Below are positions 9,601-17,144 of a stretch of DNA of 31,225 nt, piece by piece. The DNA comes from CAZBBC01 sp964489835 (GTDB lineage Bacteria; Calditrichota; Calditrichia; JAJRVZ01). The stretch is from NCBI GenBank assembly GCA_964489835.1, contig CAZBBC010000040.1, positions 1-31,225 on the forward strand, given 5' to 3'. A model generated the notes under the pieces. That model was not told where the DNA came from and did not search any database. It saw only the letters and a list, made by a program, of their open reading frames with translations. The translations under genes and the position numbers were made by a program. How positions within the stretch are numbered: position 1 is the first letter of the stretch; each line of letters starts with the position of its first letter.

Positions 9601-9973
9601 CTGGCAACAGGTACCGGATTCTACGGATAAGAATAATTACTGGCATATTAACCTGGGTGAAATATATGGCAGCAAAGGTCTTGTCGCTTATCTGAAAAAT
9701 AAAATATGGTCGGAAACTGATCAGGAAGTACAATTGGAATTGGGTAGTAATGATGCCATCCGGGCCTGGTTGAACAATAAATTGATACATTCCAATAAGG
9801 TCGAGAGAGGAATAAATCCAGGCGATGATAAGGTAAAAGTAAAACTGAATAAAGGATGGAACCATTTATTGATAAAGATAGTCAACGCTGGAGGGGCCTG
9901 GGGGGCCTGTGCCCGCATACGTGATCTGGAGGGCGGTCAGCTTAAGGGATTGAAAGTCGCCCTGGATGAATAG
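6632..9973 (+). CDS. Exported ThuA domain - HEAT repeat protein with C-terminal jelly-roll-like module
   Basis: The 1113-residue protein has a cleavable signal peptide (hydrophobic 9-26, possible cut after IGIAQ). Residues 53-278 form a ThuA-like glutamine-amidotransferase-fold domain, with GIHAATDNFYTW (138-149), GGVFDGHPW (157-165), DEIYRT (195-200) and SFGHNKHIYWD (252-262). Residues about 300-945 are HEAT-type helical repeats. Residues 954-1113 form a beta-rich module: LWQVAGPY, then ELGSNDAIRAWLNNKL and KGWNHLLIKI. ThuA is linked to trehalose breakdown through 3-keto sugars in rhizobia. The repeats probably act as a periplasmic scaffold and the last module may bind carbohydrate (inference). 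The end of the HEAT region resembles that of the protein at 21927. It lies between an oxidoreductase and a DUF1080 gene in one probable operon. Confidence 0.85.
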   Translation: MTPIKITKLLLLTVLALFFINSIGIAQISDQEIEKIENALPVTAPAKVLKQRKLLVFSLSLGYQHDAIPYAAKMLELMGNKTGAFETVHSNDMSVFEPEQLNTFDAVCFNNTTQLTFDDPILRKSLMAFVKGGKGIIGIHAATDNFYTWAEAAEMIGGVFDGHPWNSSGTWKVRIEDAASPLTAAFKGKDFSVSDEIYRTKQRSLRVNSRVLLALDMKDKANLSAKGVRNTDLDIPISWIRTLEKGRVFYCSFGHNKHIYWDHNILQHFLAGIQYALGDLKANATPVPFNIYQAVDIEDIKQLLRSISTYDYGQSRENLTKLTDLLRLTSASKKLSQEIEEKFDDFLESDASLAAKQYICERLSLIGTEESVGTLIDMLENPKTADMALYALERIPDDDVDEELLDILEETSGKTKIGIINTLGNRRNQGAISEIVPLINDPDPEIALATIHALGRIGGTDAAKTLATVRNQGKNKARITDAYLQCADRFAEQGEKVKAYKIYKEIFDPGESQQVQYAALRGMILTTEENASELILNLLKSDQKGMHVSAIQLVRQIPLTEDVSSIARALPDMSETGQIQLLTSLAGRTEPQVINVMMDAAKSENENIQIAALKSLALCGNAKVIPLFAEVASTGKDKIRLTAREGLYRINGPRVNETILNNMPDAVFAMKIEYIRAIAERQIIQGVPLLLSAIESTDEKVRLESIKAIREIATPPYMEKTVARLAKPKSEQERKELEKAVIAIASQIPEGEPKASDVLAQLQKSKDVKTRISLLEVSGKIGDPAALDIIRSSIKDKNPEIQASAIRALSSWPDSTPLDDLLNVAKTTKNEKFRVLALRGYVKLISFEKTKSREEVFGMYQTAMKLANTTEEKRAVLSGLSTVNSMDALTFSAEYIDDKELQQEAGTTIIKIASALDIDQIRKIKPLLYKSMATVKNETLKKQSREMINELERFEDHITLWQVAGPYDQKDVDIFDFAFPPESSDQGKVNWQQVPDSTDKNNYWHINLGEIYGSKGLVAYLKNKIWSETDQEVQLELGSNDAIRAWLNNKLIHSNKVERGINPGDDKVKVKLNKGWNHLLIKIVNAGGAWGACARIRDLEGGQLKGLKVALDE

Positions 9974-10006
9974 GGTTGTATCTTTCATTTAAGTTAAGGT
10001 GAATGT

Positions 10007-11581
10007 ATGTCTCTAAAAAAATTTTTATTTATCTTTTCGATCTCAGTTGCCTTTTTTACCTTTACACAAATAACCGCCTGTGGTTCTGAGCCGGAAGAAG
10101 CAGTAAAAAAGATTTATTCTCTTGATAGCTTTATGGGAGATTGGGAGGGCGTAAGTAGAACCTCGGCGGGTGTTGAAAGTCCTCTGGTGGCTCAGGTGAT
10201 CGCTTATGACCAAGGAGAATACAAAGTCAACTTTTTAAAGCAATTTAATACACGTGAACCGGCCATTGTCGAATTGGAAGGCAGACGTCAAGACGGTAAA
10301 ATTCTCCTGTCCGGTCTTTCGAGAAAAGGAGTCAGATGGCAAGGAACTATTCAGGGCAATGATTTTAATGGCCAATTTTCAGGAAATGCCAATGGATCAT
10401 ACCGTCTGCAAAAGAAAGTCCGTTTGTCCTCATCTTTAGGTAAAAGACCACCTGACAATGCGATTGTTCTTTTCGACGGGAGTCATTTAAATAACTGGGA
10501 ACAGCAAAGAGATCCTGTCGGCTATATTAATCTGGCCAGGTTTATTAAAGGTGAAAATTGTGTGGTTTATCTGAAAACCGATATCTGGTCAGATCATACC
10601 CAAAGAGTGGTGCTGGAACTTGGCAGCAATGATGGTATCAAAGCCTGGTTAAATGAAGAAATCATTGCCACTAATAATGTTTCCCGCGGTGCTGCACCGG
10701 GTCAGGAAAGAGAGAATGTTACGCTGCAAGAAGGTTGGAATTCGATGAGGCTCGCTGTAACCAATGAAGAGGGTAGCTGGGGTGCTTTTGTCCGTTTTGT
10801 TGACAGTGATGGCAATGCAATAGAAACGATTTCGGAAATCGATGGGAACGTCCGGGAAGGTAAAAGCAGGAAAACTTTAGAAGAGAATGATAATTTTTTA
10901 ACCATCTGGAAAATTGACGGTCCTTACAAAAAGGAAGGACTTAAAGCAAAAGATTTGTTTGAGATTTCTTTTGCCCCTGAAAACGAAACACAGCATACGG
11001 TCAAATGGAAAAATATCGATTTTAACAAATCTGACTATTCTGCCAAGTGGAAAATCATAGATGGTGCCATGGAGGTAGTGCCCGGCAGTAATTCTCTAGT
11101 CACGAAACAGAAATTTACCGACTACCAGTTACACATCGAATTTCGTACGCCCTTCATGCCGGATGAAACAGAACAAGGGCGCGGAAACAGCGGAGTATAC
11201 AATCAGGGACGTTACGAGGTCCAAATATTGGATAGTTATGGCCTGGAAGGGGAAGATAATGAATGCGGCGGCATTTACAAGATTGCCCGGCCACTCGTCA
11301 ATATGTGCAGCCCACCGATGCAATGGCAGACTTATGATATTACCTTTACTGCTCCCCGCTTTAATAATAACACTGCAACAATGGAAAATGCCCGAATATC
11401 CGTCATTCATAATGATGTTGTTATTCATGATGATCTGGAAATACCAGGTCCGACAGGCGGGGCTATGGATGATCTCAATCAACCGGGACCAATAATGCTT
11501 CAGGACCATGGAGATCCTGTCCAGTTTCGAAATATTTGGTTGATAGAAACGACGGAAAGTCAACCGGATTCCCTATTTTAA
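10007..11581 (+). CDS. DUF1080 (3-keto-disaccharide hydrolase-like) lipoprotein with an inserted, permuted module
   Basis: The 524-residue protein has a lipobox ITAC with Cys25, so it is probably a lipoprotein. Residues 36-140 are a beta-rich N-terminal domain (FMGDWEGVSR...). DUF1080 begins at 151-168 (AIVLFDGSHLNNWE), is interrupted, and resumes at 345 (SAKWKIIDGAMEVVPG), continuing with LHIEFRTPF, GRGNSGVY, GRYEVQILDSYG and the C-terminal PVQFRNIWL. The interruption (169-344) carries the same two blocks as the C-terminal module of the gene before it, but in reverse order: block B at 172-280 (ELGSNDGIKAWLNEE, EGWNSMRLAV), then block A at 297-338 (LTIWKIDGPY, SFAPE). DUF1080 proteins hydrolyse or beta-eliminate 3-keto glycosides. 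It is the last gene of the operon starting at 5275. Confidence 0.85.
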   Translation: MSLKKFLFIFSISVAFFTFTQITACGSEPEEAVKKIYSLDSFMGDWEGVSRTSAGVESPLVAQVIAYDQGEYKVNFLKQFNTREPAIVELEGRRQDGKILLSGLSRKGVRWQGTIQGNDFNGQFSGNANGSYRLQKKVRLSSSLGKRPPDNAIVLFDGSHLNNWEQQRDPVGYINLARFIKGENCVVYLKTDIWSDHTQRVVLELGSNDGIKAWLNEEIIATNNVSRGAAPGQERENVTLQEGWNSMRLAVTNEEGSWGAFVRFVDSDGNAIETISEIDGNVREGKSRKTLEENDNFLTIWKIDGPYKKEGLKAKDLFEISFAPENETQHTVKWKNIDFNKSDYSAKWKIIDGAMEVVPGSNSLVTKQKFTDYQLHIEFRTPFMPDETEQGRGNSGVYNQGRYEVQILDSYGLEGEDNECGGIYKIARPLVNMCSPPMQWQTYDITFTAPRFNNNTATMENARISVIHNDVVIHDDLEIPGPTGGAMDDLNQPGPIMLQDHGDPVQFRNIWLIETTESQPDSLF

Positions 11582-11609
11582 ATGTATACTTCCGGCAAAG
11601 ATAGTGTCA

Positions 11610-11626
11610 TCCCGATTAAATCGGGA
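11610..11626. repeat. Short palindrome downstream of the DUF1080 gene
   Basis: TCCCGATTAAATCGGGA is a perfect 7-bp stem about 30 bases after the stop at 11581. It could end the three-gene transcript, although no T-run follows directly, and it resembles half of a GTCATCCC-type intergenic repeat. Confidence 0.4.
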
Positions 11627-11659
11627 CATGAAAATATTATGAAAAAAGGATAATAATAA

Positions 11660-11760
11660 AACTACAGAGGCCACAGAGAAACACTCTGTGCCCGCCAGTG
11701 GGCAGCCTGCCCGCCCTTTGGCGGGGATCCGCCTACCGGCGTGATTCTTTGTGTTTCATT
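11660..11760. repeat. GC-rich imperfect palindromic intergenic element
   Basis: The stretch starts ACTACAGAGGCCACAGAG and holds several GC hairpins, among them CCCGCC-CTTT-GGCGGG at 11710-11725, ending near GTGATTCTTTGTGTTTC. A similar CCCGCCAGT/GGCGGGCAG block is at 20186-20209. It is non-coding and separates the operon ending at 11581 from the gene at 11804. Confidence 0.45.
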
Positions 11761-11803
11761 TTTTCAACACCTAAAGTCACAATACAAAATTGAGAGGAAT
11801 AAA

Positions 11804-12757
11804 ATGGAAAATAATAAAGGCAAATCAACCCCATTAAATAGACGTGACTTTATCAGGGGAATCACTTTTTCCGGAGGAGCACTCGCCCTGGGACATTTAG
11901 CAAACCCCGGAAAGATCCCTGCGAAAGATAATAAAGCCGGCAATTCCTTTAAACTAAATTATGCCCCCCATTTTGGAATGTTCAAGCATACGGCCGGTGA
12001 AGATCTTATCGATCAATTGAAATTTATGGCGGATCAGGGATTTACTGCTATGGAAGATAACGGTATGATGGACAAATCTAAAGATATGCAAGGAAAAATT
12101 GCCGCTGAAATGACCCGTTTGGGAATGCTGATGGGTGTGTTTGTGGCCTATGCGGATTTTAAGTCGACATCGTTTGTAACCGACAAAAAAGATATACGGG
12201 ATATGCTTGTCCAGAGAATGAAGGAAGCCGTGGAGGTCGCCAAACGCGTCAATGCCAAGTGGTGCACGGTTGTTCCCGGCGCCTATGACACCGGTCTGGA
12301 ATGGGATTATCAGACAACAAACACCATAGACAATCTAAAATGGTGTGCAGAGGTATGCGAACCATCGGGTCTGGTAATGGTGTTAGAACCCTTAAACCCC
12401 TGGCGCAATCATCCCGGACTATTTCTCACAAAAATTCCTCAGGCTTATCAAATTTGTAAAGCAGTCAACAGCCCTTCATGTAAAATCCTGGATGATCTCT
12501 ATCATCAACAAATTACTGAAGGTAACCTGATCCCGAATATTGATATCGCCTGGAGTGAAATTGCGTATTTCCAGGTCGGCGATAACCCTGGTCGTAAGGA
12601 ACCAACAACCGGTGAAATTAACTATGTGAACGTTTTTAAACACATTCACAGCAAAGGATTCAAGGGGATCGTTGGTATGGAACATGGCAACAGCAAACCA
12701 GGGAAAGACGGAGAAAAAGCCGTCATCGATGCTTATCGTTATTCTGATAACTTTTGA
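11804..12757 (+). CDS. Tat-exported sugar isomerase-like TIM-barrel protein
   Basis: The 317-residue protein begins MENNKGKSTPLNRRDFIRG, a twin-arginine signal with a hydrophobic stretch after it, then a hydroxypyruvate-isomerase/xylose-isomerase-like TIM barrel. Candidate metal ligands are the Glu of VLEPLNPW, the Asp pair of KILDDLYHQQ and the Glu of GMEHGNS. A longer reading frame from 11741 exists, but 11804 sits just behind GAGAGGAA and starts directly before the Tat motif. Family members isomerise or epimerise keto sugars with a divalent metal. Export puts this one with the Tat oxidoreductases and DUF1080 lipoproteins, so it may act on a 3-keto sugar before uptake (inference). It seems to be a single-gene unit. 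Confidence 0.82.
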   Translation: MENNKGKSTPLNRRDFIRGITFSGGALALGHLANPGKIPAKDNKAGNSFKLNYAPHFGMFKHTAGEDLIDQLKFMADQGFTAMEDNGMMDKSKDMQGKIAAEMTRLGMLMGVFVAYADFKSTSFVTDKKDIRDMLVQRMKEAVEVAKRVNAKWCTVVPGAYDTGLEWDYQTTNTIDNLKWCAEVCEPSGLVMVLEPLNPWRNHPGLFLTKIPQAYQICKAVNSPSCKILDDLYHQQITEGNLIPNIDIAWSEIAYFQVGDNPGRKEPTTGEINYVNVFKHIHSKGFKGIVGMEHGNSKPGKDGEKAVIDAYRYSDNF

Positions 12758-12798
12758 TAACAACTGATTAAAAAATGGAGATATTATCCTAAGTGATC

Positions 12799-12944
12799 GA
12801 CTTGATTTAAAGAACTCACCCTAAATCCCTCTCTTGGAAAGAGAGGGACTTAAAGAGCCCCTTCTCTTGAGAAGAGAAGGGGTCTGGGGATGAGTTCTTT
12901 AGTCATTAGTTGAGGGAAATTAATTTTAACCGGACACTCATGAT
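12799..12944. repeat. MITE-like double-hairpin element, copy 1
   Basis: TAAAGAACTCA (12808-12818) is exactly inverted at 12891-12901. Between them are two hairpins, TCCCTCTCTT/AAGAGAGGGA (12826-12848) and CCCCTTCTCTT/AAGAGAAGGGG (12858-12882). The right flank carries TTTTAACCGGACACTCAT, also found at the right end of the copy near 21654. The copy at 21729 is nearly identical through the first hairpin. No coding capacity is seen. Confidence 0.75.
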
Positions 12945-13040
12945 TTAAAATAATAAAATATTGTAGCTGTAACACAAACTTCCTGAAACAGATTTTTCAG
13001 GTCTAATCATACAATCTAATAGAAATAAGGGATTCAAAAA

Positions 13041-13724
13041 ATGAAAAAAAAGACCATTTTAATTACATCTCTAGTTTTTCTTTTCTTCATTAGTTGTACC
13101 ACTGATAAAAAAGAGGAAACAACTCAAACGACTGCGGCCAAAAGCGCTGTAATTGTCCCCCAGAAAAAAATTGACCTTTGGAATGGAAAAGATTTTTCCG
13201 GCTGGAAATTATTCATACCTGATCCCGCTGTGGATGTTAAAACAGTATGGATGGTTAAGGACGGATTGCTGCATTGTACGGGAGTTCCTAGTGGATACAT
13301 CCGGACAGAAAATGATTACAGCAATTATAAGCTAACGGTGGAATGGCATTGGCCGGGCGAAACTGGAAACAGCGGTGTCCTTCTGCACATGAGTGAACCG
13401 GATGCGGTTTGGCCCAAATCCATTGAAGCCCAATTACAGTCAGAAAATGCCGGTGATTTTTGGCTGATCGGTGGAACAGATCTAAAGGAACATATCGATA
13501 AATCGAACCGCCGTATCGTGAAAAAAGAAACAAGTAGTGAAAAAACACCGGGGGAGTGGAATAAATATGAGATATTCTGTAAGGAAAATTCAATTCGCCT
13601 GATCGTCAACGGCGTACTACAGAACGAGGGCACAGAAGCCTCCGTCCAAAGCGGAAAGATCTGTTTTCAAAGTGAAGGTAAACCAATCGAGTTTCGTTCA
13701 ATTTACCTCGAACCACTCCCTTAG
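13041..13724 (+). CDS. DUF1080 (3-keto-disaccharide hydrolase-like) lipoprotein, single domain
   Basis: The 227-residue lipoprotein has a lipobox FISC with Cys19 and then one DUF1080 domain: LWNGKDFSGWKLF, VWMVKDGLLHCTG, SGYIRTENDYSNYKLTVEW, the GNSGVLLHM motif, EAQLQ and the C-terminal IEFRSIYLEPL. It is the most compact of the DUF1080 proteins here and resembles in size and layout the Bacteroides 3-keto-glycoside hydrolase. The expected role is cleavage of a 3-keto glycoside at the cell surface or in the periplasm after an exported dehydrogenase has oxidised it (family knowledge plus context). The ribosome site is AAGGGA. It stands alone, with repeat elements on both sides. Confidence 0.87.
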   Translation: MKKKTILITSLVFLFFISCTTDKKEETTQTTAAKSAVIVPQKKIDLWNGKDFSGWKLFIPDPAVDVKTVWMVKDGLLHCTGVPSGYIRTENDYSNYKLTVEWHWPGETGNSGVLLHMSEPDAVWPKSIEAQLQSENAGDFWLIGGTDLKEHIDKSNRRIVKKETSSEKTPGEWNKYEIFCKENSIRLIVNGVLQNEGTEASVQSGKICFQSEGKPIEFRSIYLEPLP

Positions 13725-13861
13725 ATTTTAAGTTTCACTATTTGGGGATTTCGTCTCCAGTTTTTGAATATCGGATAATGACCTGCCCCGTCTCACTGCA
13801 AGCTTCAGGGTGTTGCAGATTAGGCAATTTCAAACTAGCCTGACGTTTTAAATGCGCAGAT

Positions 13862-13958
13862 TGTCATTCCCGCGGAGGCGGGAATCTATAAAAAACAATG
13901 ACTCAGGTAATTTATCAACATGGATCCCTTCTGGATTCCTGCCTTCGCAGGAATGACA
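13862..13958. repeat. GTCATTCC-type palindromic intergenic repeat
   Basis: TGTCATTCC (13862-13870) is inverted as GGAATGACA (13950-13958). Each arm is itself a hairpin: ATTCCCGC/GCGGGAAT (13866-13885) and ATTCCTGC/GCAGGAAT (13935-13954). The rest of the 313-base gap (13725-14037) holds no gene I can support. This kind of repeat is common between genes in many bacteria. Confidence 0.7.
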
Positions 13959-14037
13959 GGAAGGGACAGGGACGACATTTCAGGATAATTTCACTTTACA
14001 CTATTAATCATAAAAAAAGCACTTATCAATTATATTT

Positions 14038-15552
14038 ATGACTAATTTTTTTTCAAACTTCAATAAAAAATCTTTCAAAATTGTTATATTTTTATTCGGG
14101 ATTTCTTTTGTACTCTTATTTAATTGGGTATCGGATTACACCTCTACAGATGATTTTTGCAGCTATTGTCACGTGCATCCCCAGGCAACGAACTCCTGGC
14201 GTTTAGGTACCCATTATGATAATAAAAACGGAATAGTTGTCCATTGTGTCGAATGTCATTTACCACCGGGTGGTATTGATTATTTGCAATCTAAAATGAG
14301 TACCGGGCTTCGCGATGTTTATGGCGCTTTGTTCGAAGATGTTACTAAGATAAATTGGGAATTAAAATCAACCCGGCCCTATGCAGAAAAGCACGTTTAT
14401 AAAGCTTCCTGTGTCCATTGTCACGCCAATCTTTTCCCCAGAACGCTTTCAAAAAAAGGGGAAGATGCTCATATATATTATGATCAAAAATCCGATCAGT
14501 TAAGATGCATCAACTGCCATCTTGAAGTGGGGCATTTTCATGAAAAACCAGCGGAAATAACCGGCATGGACCTGGCAAAGAAAAGGAATATGGTTAAATA
14601 TGTGCAACCTGCCCTTGTTGATTCATTTAAAAACTATAAGGAAATGATTCCTGGCACTACGGTCGATTTTGAAATGGTCGCCATCCCTGGCGGAATTTTT
14701 ACAATTGGAAGTCCCGAATCAGAGCCCTATCGCAGTGAAGATGAAGGACCGCAACGACCCATTCAGATCAGTGCCTTCTGGATGGGGAAATATGAGGTGA
14801 CCTGGGACGAATATGAAGCATTCTATCAGGATACTAAACGTGAAGGACGTACGGAGGACCAGCATCAATATGTTAATCTTTCAAAAGATATCGATGCTTA
14901 CACCGGACCAACCCCGGCTTATGGCAATCCGGACCAGGGGTGGGGCAAAGGTATCCGTCCGGCAATCACAATGACCCATCATGCCGCAGAGCAATATTGT
15001 GTTTGGTTATCTCAAAAAACAGGAAAAAACTATCGTCTTCCCACAGAAGCAGAATGGGAATACGCCTGCCGGGGGCAAACCAAAGGGGCTTATTTTTTTC
15101 CAGGTAGTCCGGCTCAATTTTCACAAAATCGTCTGTGGAATAAAATATTCGGTACCGACACAACTTTTATCAATTCACATACGGTATACGCAGCCAATAG
15201 TAATGGAAAAACAGAAGTACCCACACGTCTAAAAATGAATCCCTTTGGTCTGGTAAATATGTTAGGTAATGTTAAAGAGTTTTGTTCAGATTGGTATGGG
15301 AAGGATACTTACCGGTATTATCCGGAGGATCCGCCAATCATTGATCCTAAAGGTCCTTCCGAGGGAAAAGAATATGTCATTCGCGGCGGTTCTTATTTAA
15401 GCGATGCCGGCGATGTGCGCGCAGCCGAACGGGATTATACAAAGAATGATCGCTGGCTGCTTACCGATCCGCAGATGCCTAAAAGCATCTGGTGGTATTC
15501 TGATTGTAGTGATGTGGGATTTCGGGTTGTCTGTGACTATGTTAAAAACTGA
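14038..15552 (+). CDS. Membrane-anchored tetrahaem NapC/NrfH-like cytochrome fused to an FGE/SUMF1-fold domain
   Basis: The 504-residue protein has a membrane anchor at about 13-31, then four CxxCH haem sites at 41-45, 70-74, 125-129 and 157-161, a NapC/NrfH-like spacing. Residues about 210-500 form an FGE-sulfatase (SUMF1/PvdO/EgtB-type) domain, with MVAIPGGIFTIGSPE, FWMGKYEVTWDEYEAF, RLPTEAEWEYACRG, GNVKEFCSDWY, RGGSYLSDAG and the terminal DVGFRVVCDY. The paired cysteines of true formylglycine-generating enzymes are not in the expected RGGSY region, so that activity is unlikely. The anchor suggests a role passing electrons from quinol, or to it from exported dehydrogenases (inference). There is no clear Shine-Dalgarno before the ATG, and no better start was found. 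Confidence 0.82.
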   Translation: MTNFFSNFNKKSFKIVIFLFGISFVLLFNWVSDYTSTDDFCSYCHVHPQATNSWRLGTHYDNKNGIVVHCVECHLPPGGIDYLQSKMSTGLRDVYGALFEDVTKINWELKSTRPYAEKHVYKASCVHCHANLFPRTLSKKGEDAHIYYDQKSDQLRCINCHLEVGHFHEKPAEITGMDLAKKRNMVKYVQPALVDSFKNYKEMIPGTTVDFEMVAIPGGIFTIGSPESEPYRSEDEGPQRPIQISAFWMGKYEVTWDEYEAFYQDTKREGRTEDQHQYVNLSKDIDAYTGPTPAYGNPDQGWGKGIRPAITMTHHAAEQYCVWLSQKTGKNYRLPTEAEWEYACRGQTKGAYFFPGSPAQFSQNRLWNKIFGTDTTFINSHTVYAANSNGKTEVPTRLKMNPFGLVNMLGNVKEFCSDWYGKDTYRYYPEDPPIIDPKGPSEGKEYVIRGGSYLSDAGDVRAAERDYTKNDRWLLTDPQMPKSIWWYSDCSDVGFRVVCDYVKN

Positions 15553-15603
15553 CTAACGTGACATCCTTATACCGTAGCATAATGCTGCTATCCAAAAAAG
15601 AAG

Positions 15604-15633
15604 TCCACGGATTACACGGATTAACACGGATTT
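15604..15633. repeat. One-sided copy of the TCCACGGATT intergenic repeat
   Basis: TCCACGGATTACACGGATTAACACGGATTT shares its core with the ends of the elements at 2-219 and 4976-5176, here without an obvious inverted partner. It lies in the gap before the Tat oxidoreductase at 15811. The rest of that 258-base gap has nothing I can name. Confidence 0.5.
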
Positions 15634-15810
15634 TATTTAAAAAGTATTTTTTAAGTACATTTTTGTCATTAGAAATATATTCTTATATTTCAACCTTAGG
15701 ACTGAAGGTAGGACCGTGTTTCTGAAAATAATGATAATATTCATTTCGATATCCTTAACCTGATTAATTAATGAACTTCAAATTATAACCATAAAATAAA
15801 GGATAAAACC

Positions 15811-17127
15811 ATGTCAAAAGATTTTAACCGTCGTGAATTCATTGGCATCGGTAGTGCCGCCGTCGCTGCCGGCTTACTCATGGGTTGCAGTACTAAAAAA
15901 AGAACCATGGAACTGGCCCCCTTTTTAGACCAGGCTCCCGAAGGGAAACCGTTAAAAGCGGGTTTGATTGGTTGCGGAGGCCGGGGAAAAGGAGCGATGA
16001 TCGACTTTTTAAGTGCCGGTCCCGGTTTATCGGTCACCGCCCTCGGGGATGTTTTTCAGGACCGTGTGGATGAAGCGGTTCAACGACTCAAGGAAAAGAA
16101 AAATGCTGAAGTTGCCCCAGAAATGTGCTTCGTTGGTTTTGACGCCTTTGAAAAGGTAATCGATTCCGGTGTTGATATCATTATATTGGCAACCCCTCCG
16201 CATTTCCGCCCTGAACATTTTGCCGCAGCAGTCAATGCGCGTAAACATGTATTTATGGAAAAACCGGTAGCCGTCGATCCGGTTGGCGCCCGGTCTATCA
16301 TGGCCTCATCTAAAAAAGCAGAAACACTTGGATTATGTGTAGGTACCGGTACCCAGCGCAGACATCAAAGAGATTATCTAACAACCTGGAAACAAATATA
16401 TGAAGGGGCTATCGGCGATACACTGGCCGCAAATTGCTACTGGAATGGTGGACAGTTATGGTACAAAACGCATAAAAGCGGCTGGACGGAAATGGAATAT
16501 ATGATCAGAGATTGGGTAAATTGGTGCTGGCTGTCCGGAGATCATATTGTCGAACAGCATGTACATAATATTGATGTCGTTAACTGGTATCTGGAGTCTC
16601 ATCCGGTTAAAGCGATCGGTATGGGTGCACGTCAACGACGGGTAACCGGCGATCAATATGATTTTTTCGATATCGATTTTACCTATGAAAATGACCTCCA
16701 TGTTCATAGTATGTGTCGTCAGATCAGTGGTTGCTGGAACAGCGTTTCAGAGTATGTCAGAGGCAGTGAAGGATACACGAACGCAAAGAATAAGATCTAT
16801 AATCCGGATGGAAGTATCAAATGGCAATACACGTATCCGCTTGATGAAGAAGGAAAACCAACCGATAGCGTAAAAGTTTCTCCCTATGTTCAGGAGCATA
16901 TCGATCTGGTTACTGCCATTCGAAACAACAAACCCTATGTGGAGGCAGAACAAACAGCTATCTCGACATTAGCCGCCATTATGGGACGCATATCCGCCTA
17001 TACCGGAAACGAAGTGACCTGGGAAGAAGCGATGAACTCAGAACTCCGGTTAGGACCAAAAGAATATTCAATGGGTCCGGTAAATATTGAAAAAACAATA
17101 CCTGTACCCGGAACCGCAGGTAAGTAA
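15811..17127 (+). CDS. Tat-exported Gfo/Idh/MocA family oxidoreductase with a lipobox
   Basis: The 438-residue protein combines a twin-arginine signal (NRREFIG at 6-12) with a lipobox-like LMGC ending at Cys26, so it is probably a Tat-exported lipoprotein. GLIGCGGRGKG (51-61) is the Rossmann loop, MEKPVA gives E150-K151-P152, and GDHIVEQHVHNIDVVNW (243-259) holds the likely catalytic His252 with Asp255. This WLSGDHIVEQHVHN form is typical of exported family members that accompany DUF1080 genes, the group that includes glycoside 3-dehydrogenases (family knowledge; substrate unproven). Lipid anchoring would keep it near the DUF1080 lipoproteins and the haem proteins. The gene at 17145 follows after 17 bases, so the two form an operon. 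AAAGGA precedes the start. Confidence 0.87.
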   Translation: MSKDFNRREFIGIGSAAVAAGLLMGCSTKKRTMELAPFLDQAPEGKPLKAGLIGCGGRGKGAMIDFLSAGPGLSVTALGDVFQDRVDEAVQRLKEKKNAEVAPEMCFVGFDAFEKVIDSGVDIIILATPPHFRPEHFAAAVNARKHVFMEKPVAVDPVGARSIMASSKKAETLGLCVGTGTQRRHQRDYLTTWKQIYEGAIGDTLAANCYWNGGQLWYKTHKSGWTEMEYMIRDWVNWCWLSGDHIVEQHVHNIDVVNWYLESHPVKAIGMGARQRRVTGDQYDFFDIDFTYENDLHVHSMCRQISGCWNSVSEYVRGSEGYTNAKNKIYNPDGSIKWQYTYPLDEEGKPTDSVKVSPYVQEHIDLVTAIRNNKPYVEAEQTAISTLAAIMGRISAYTGNEVTWEEAMNSELRLGPKEYSMGPVNIEKTIPVPGTAGK

Positions 17128-17144
17128 TAAGAAAGGAATTACTA

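Noticed and set aside
11741..11803. Upstream start for the Tat TIM-barrel protein
   Set aside because: It would bury the Tat signal behind 21 residues read from a repeat, and GAGAGGAA lies before 11804.
14648..15552. Formylglycine-generating enzyme activity for the SUMF1-type domain
   Set aside because: The cysteines required by that activity are missing from the expected RGGSY region and no sulfatase gene is near.
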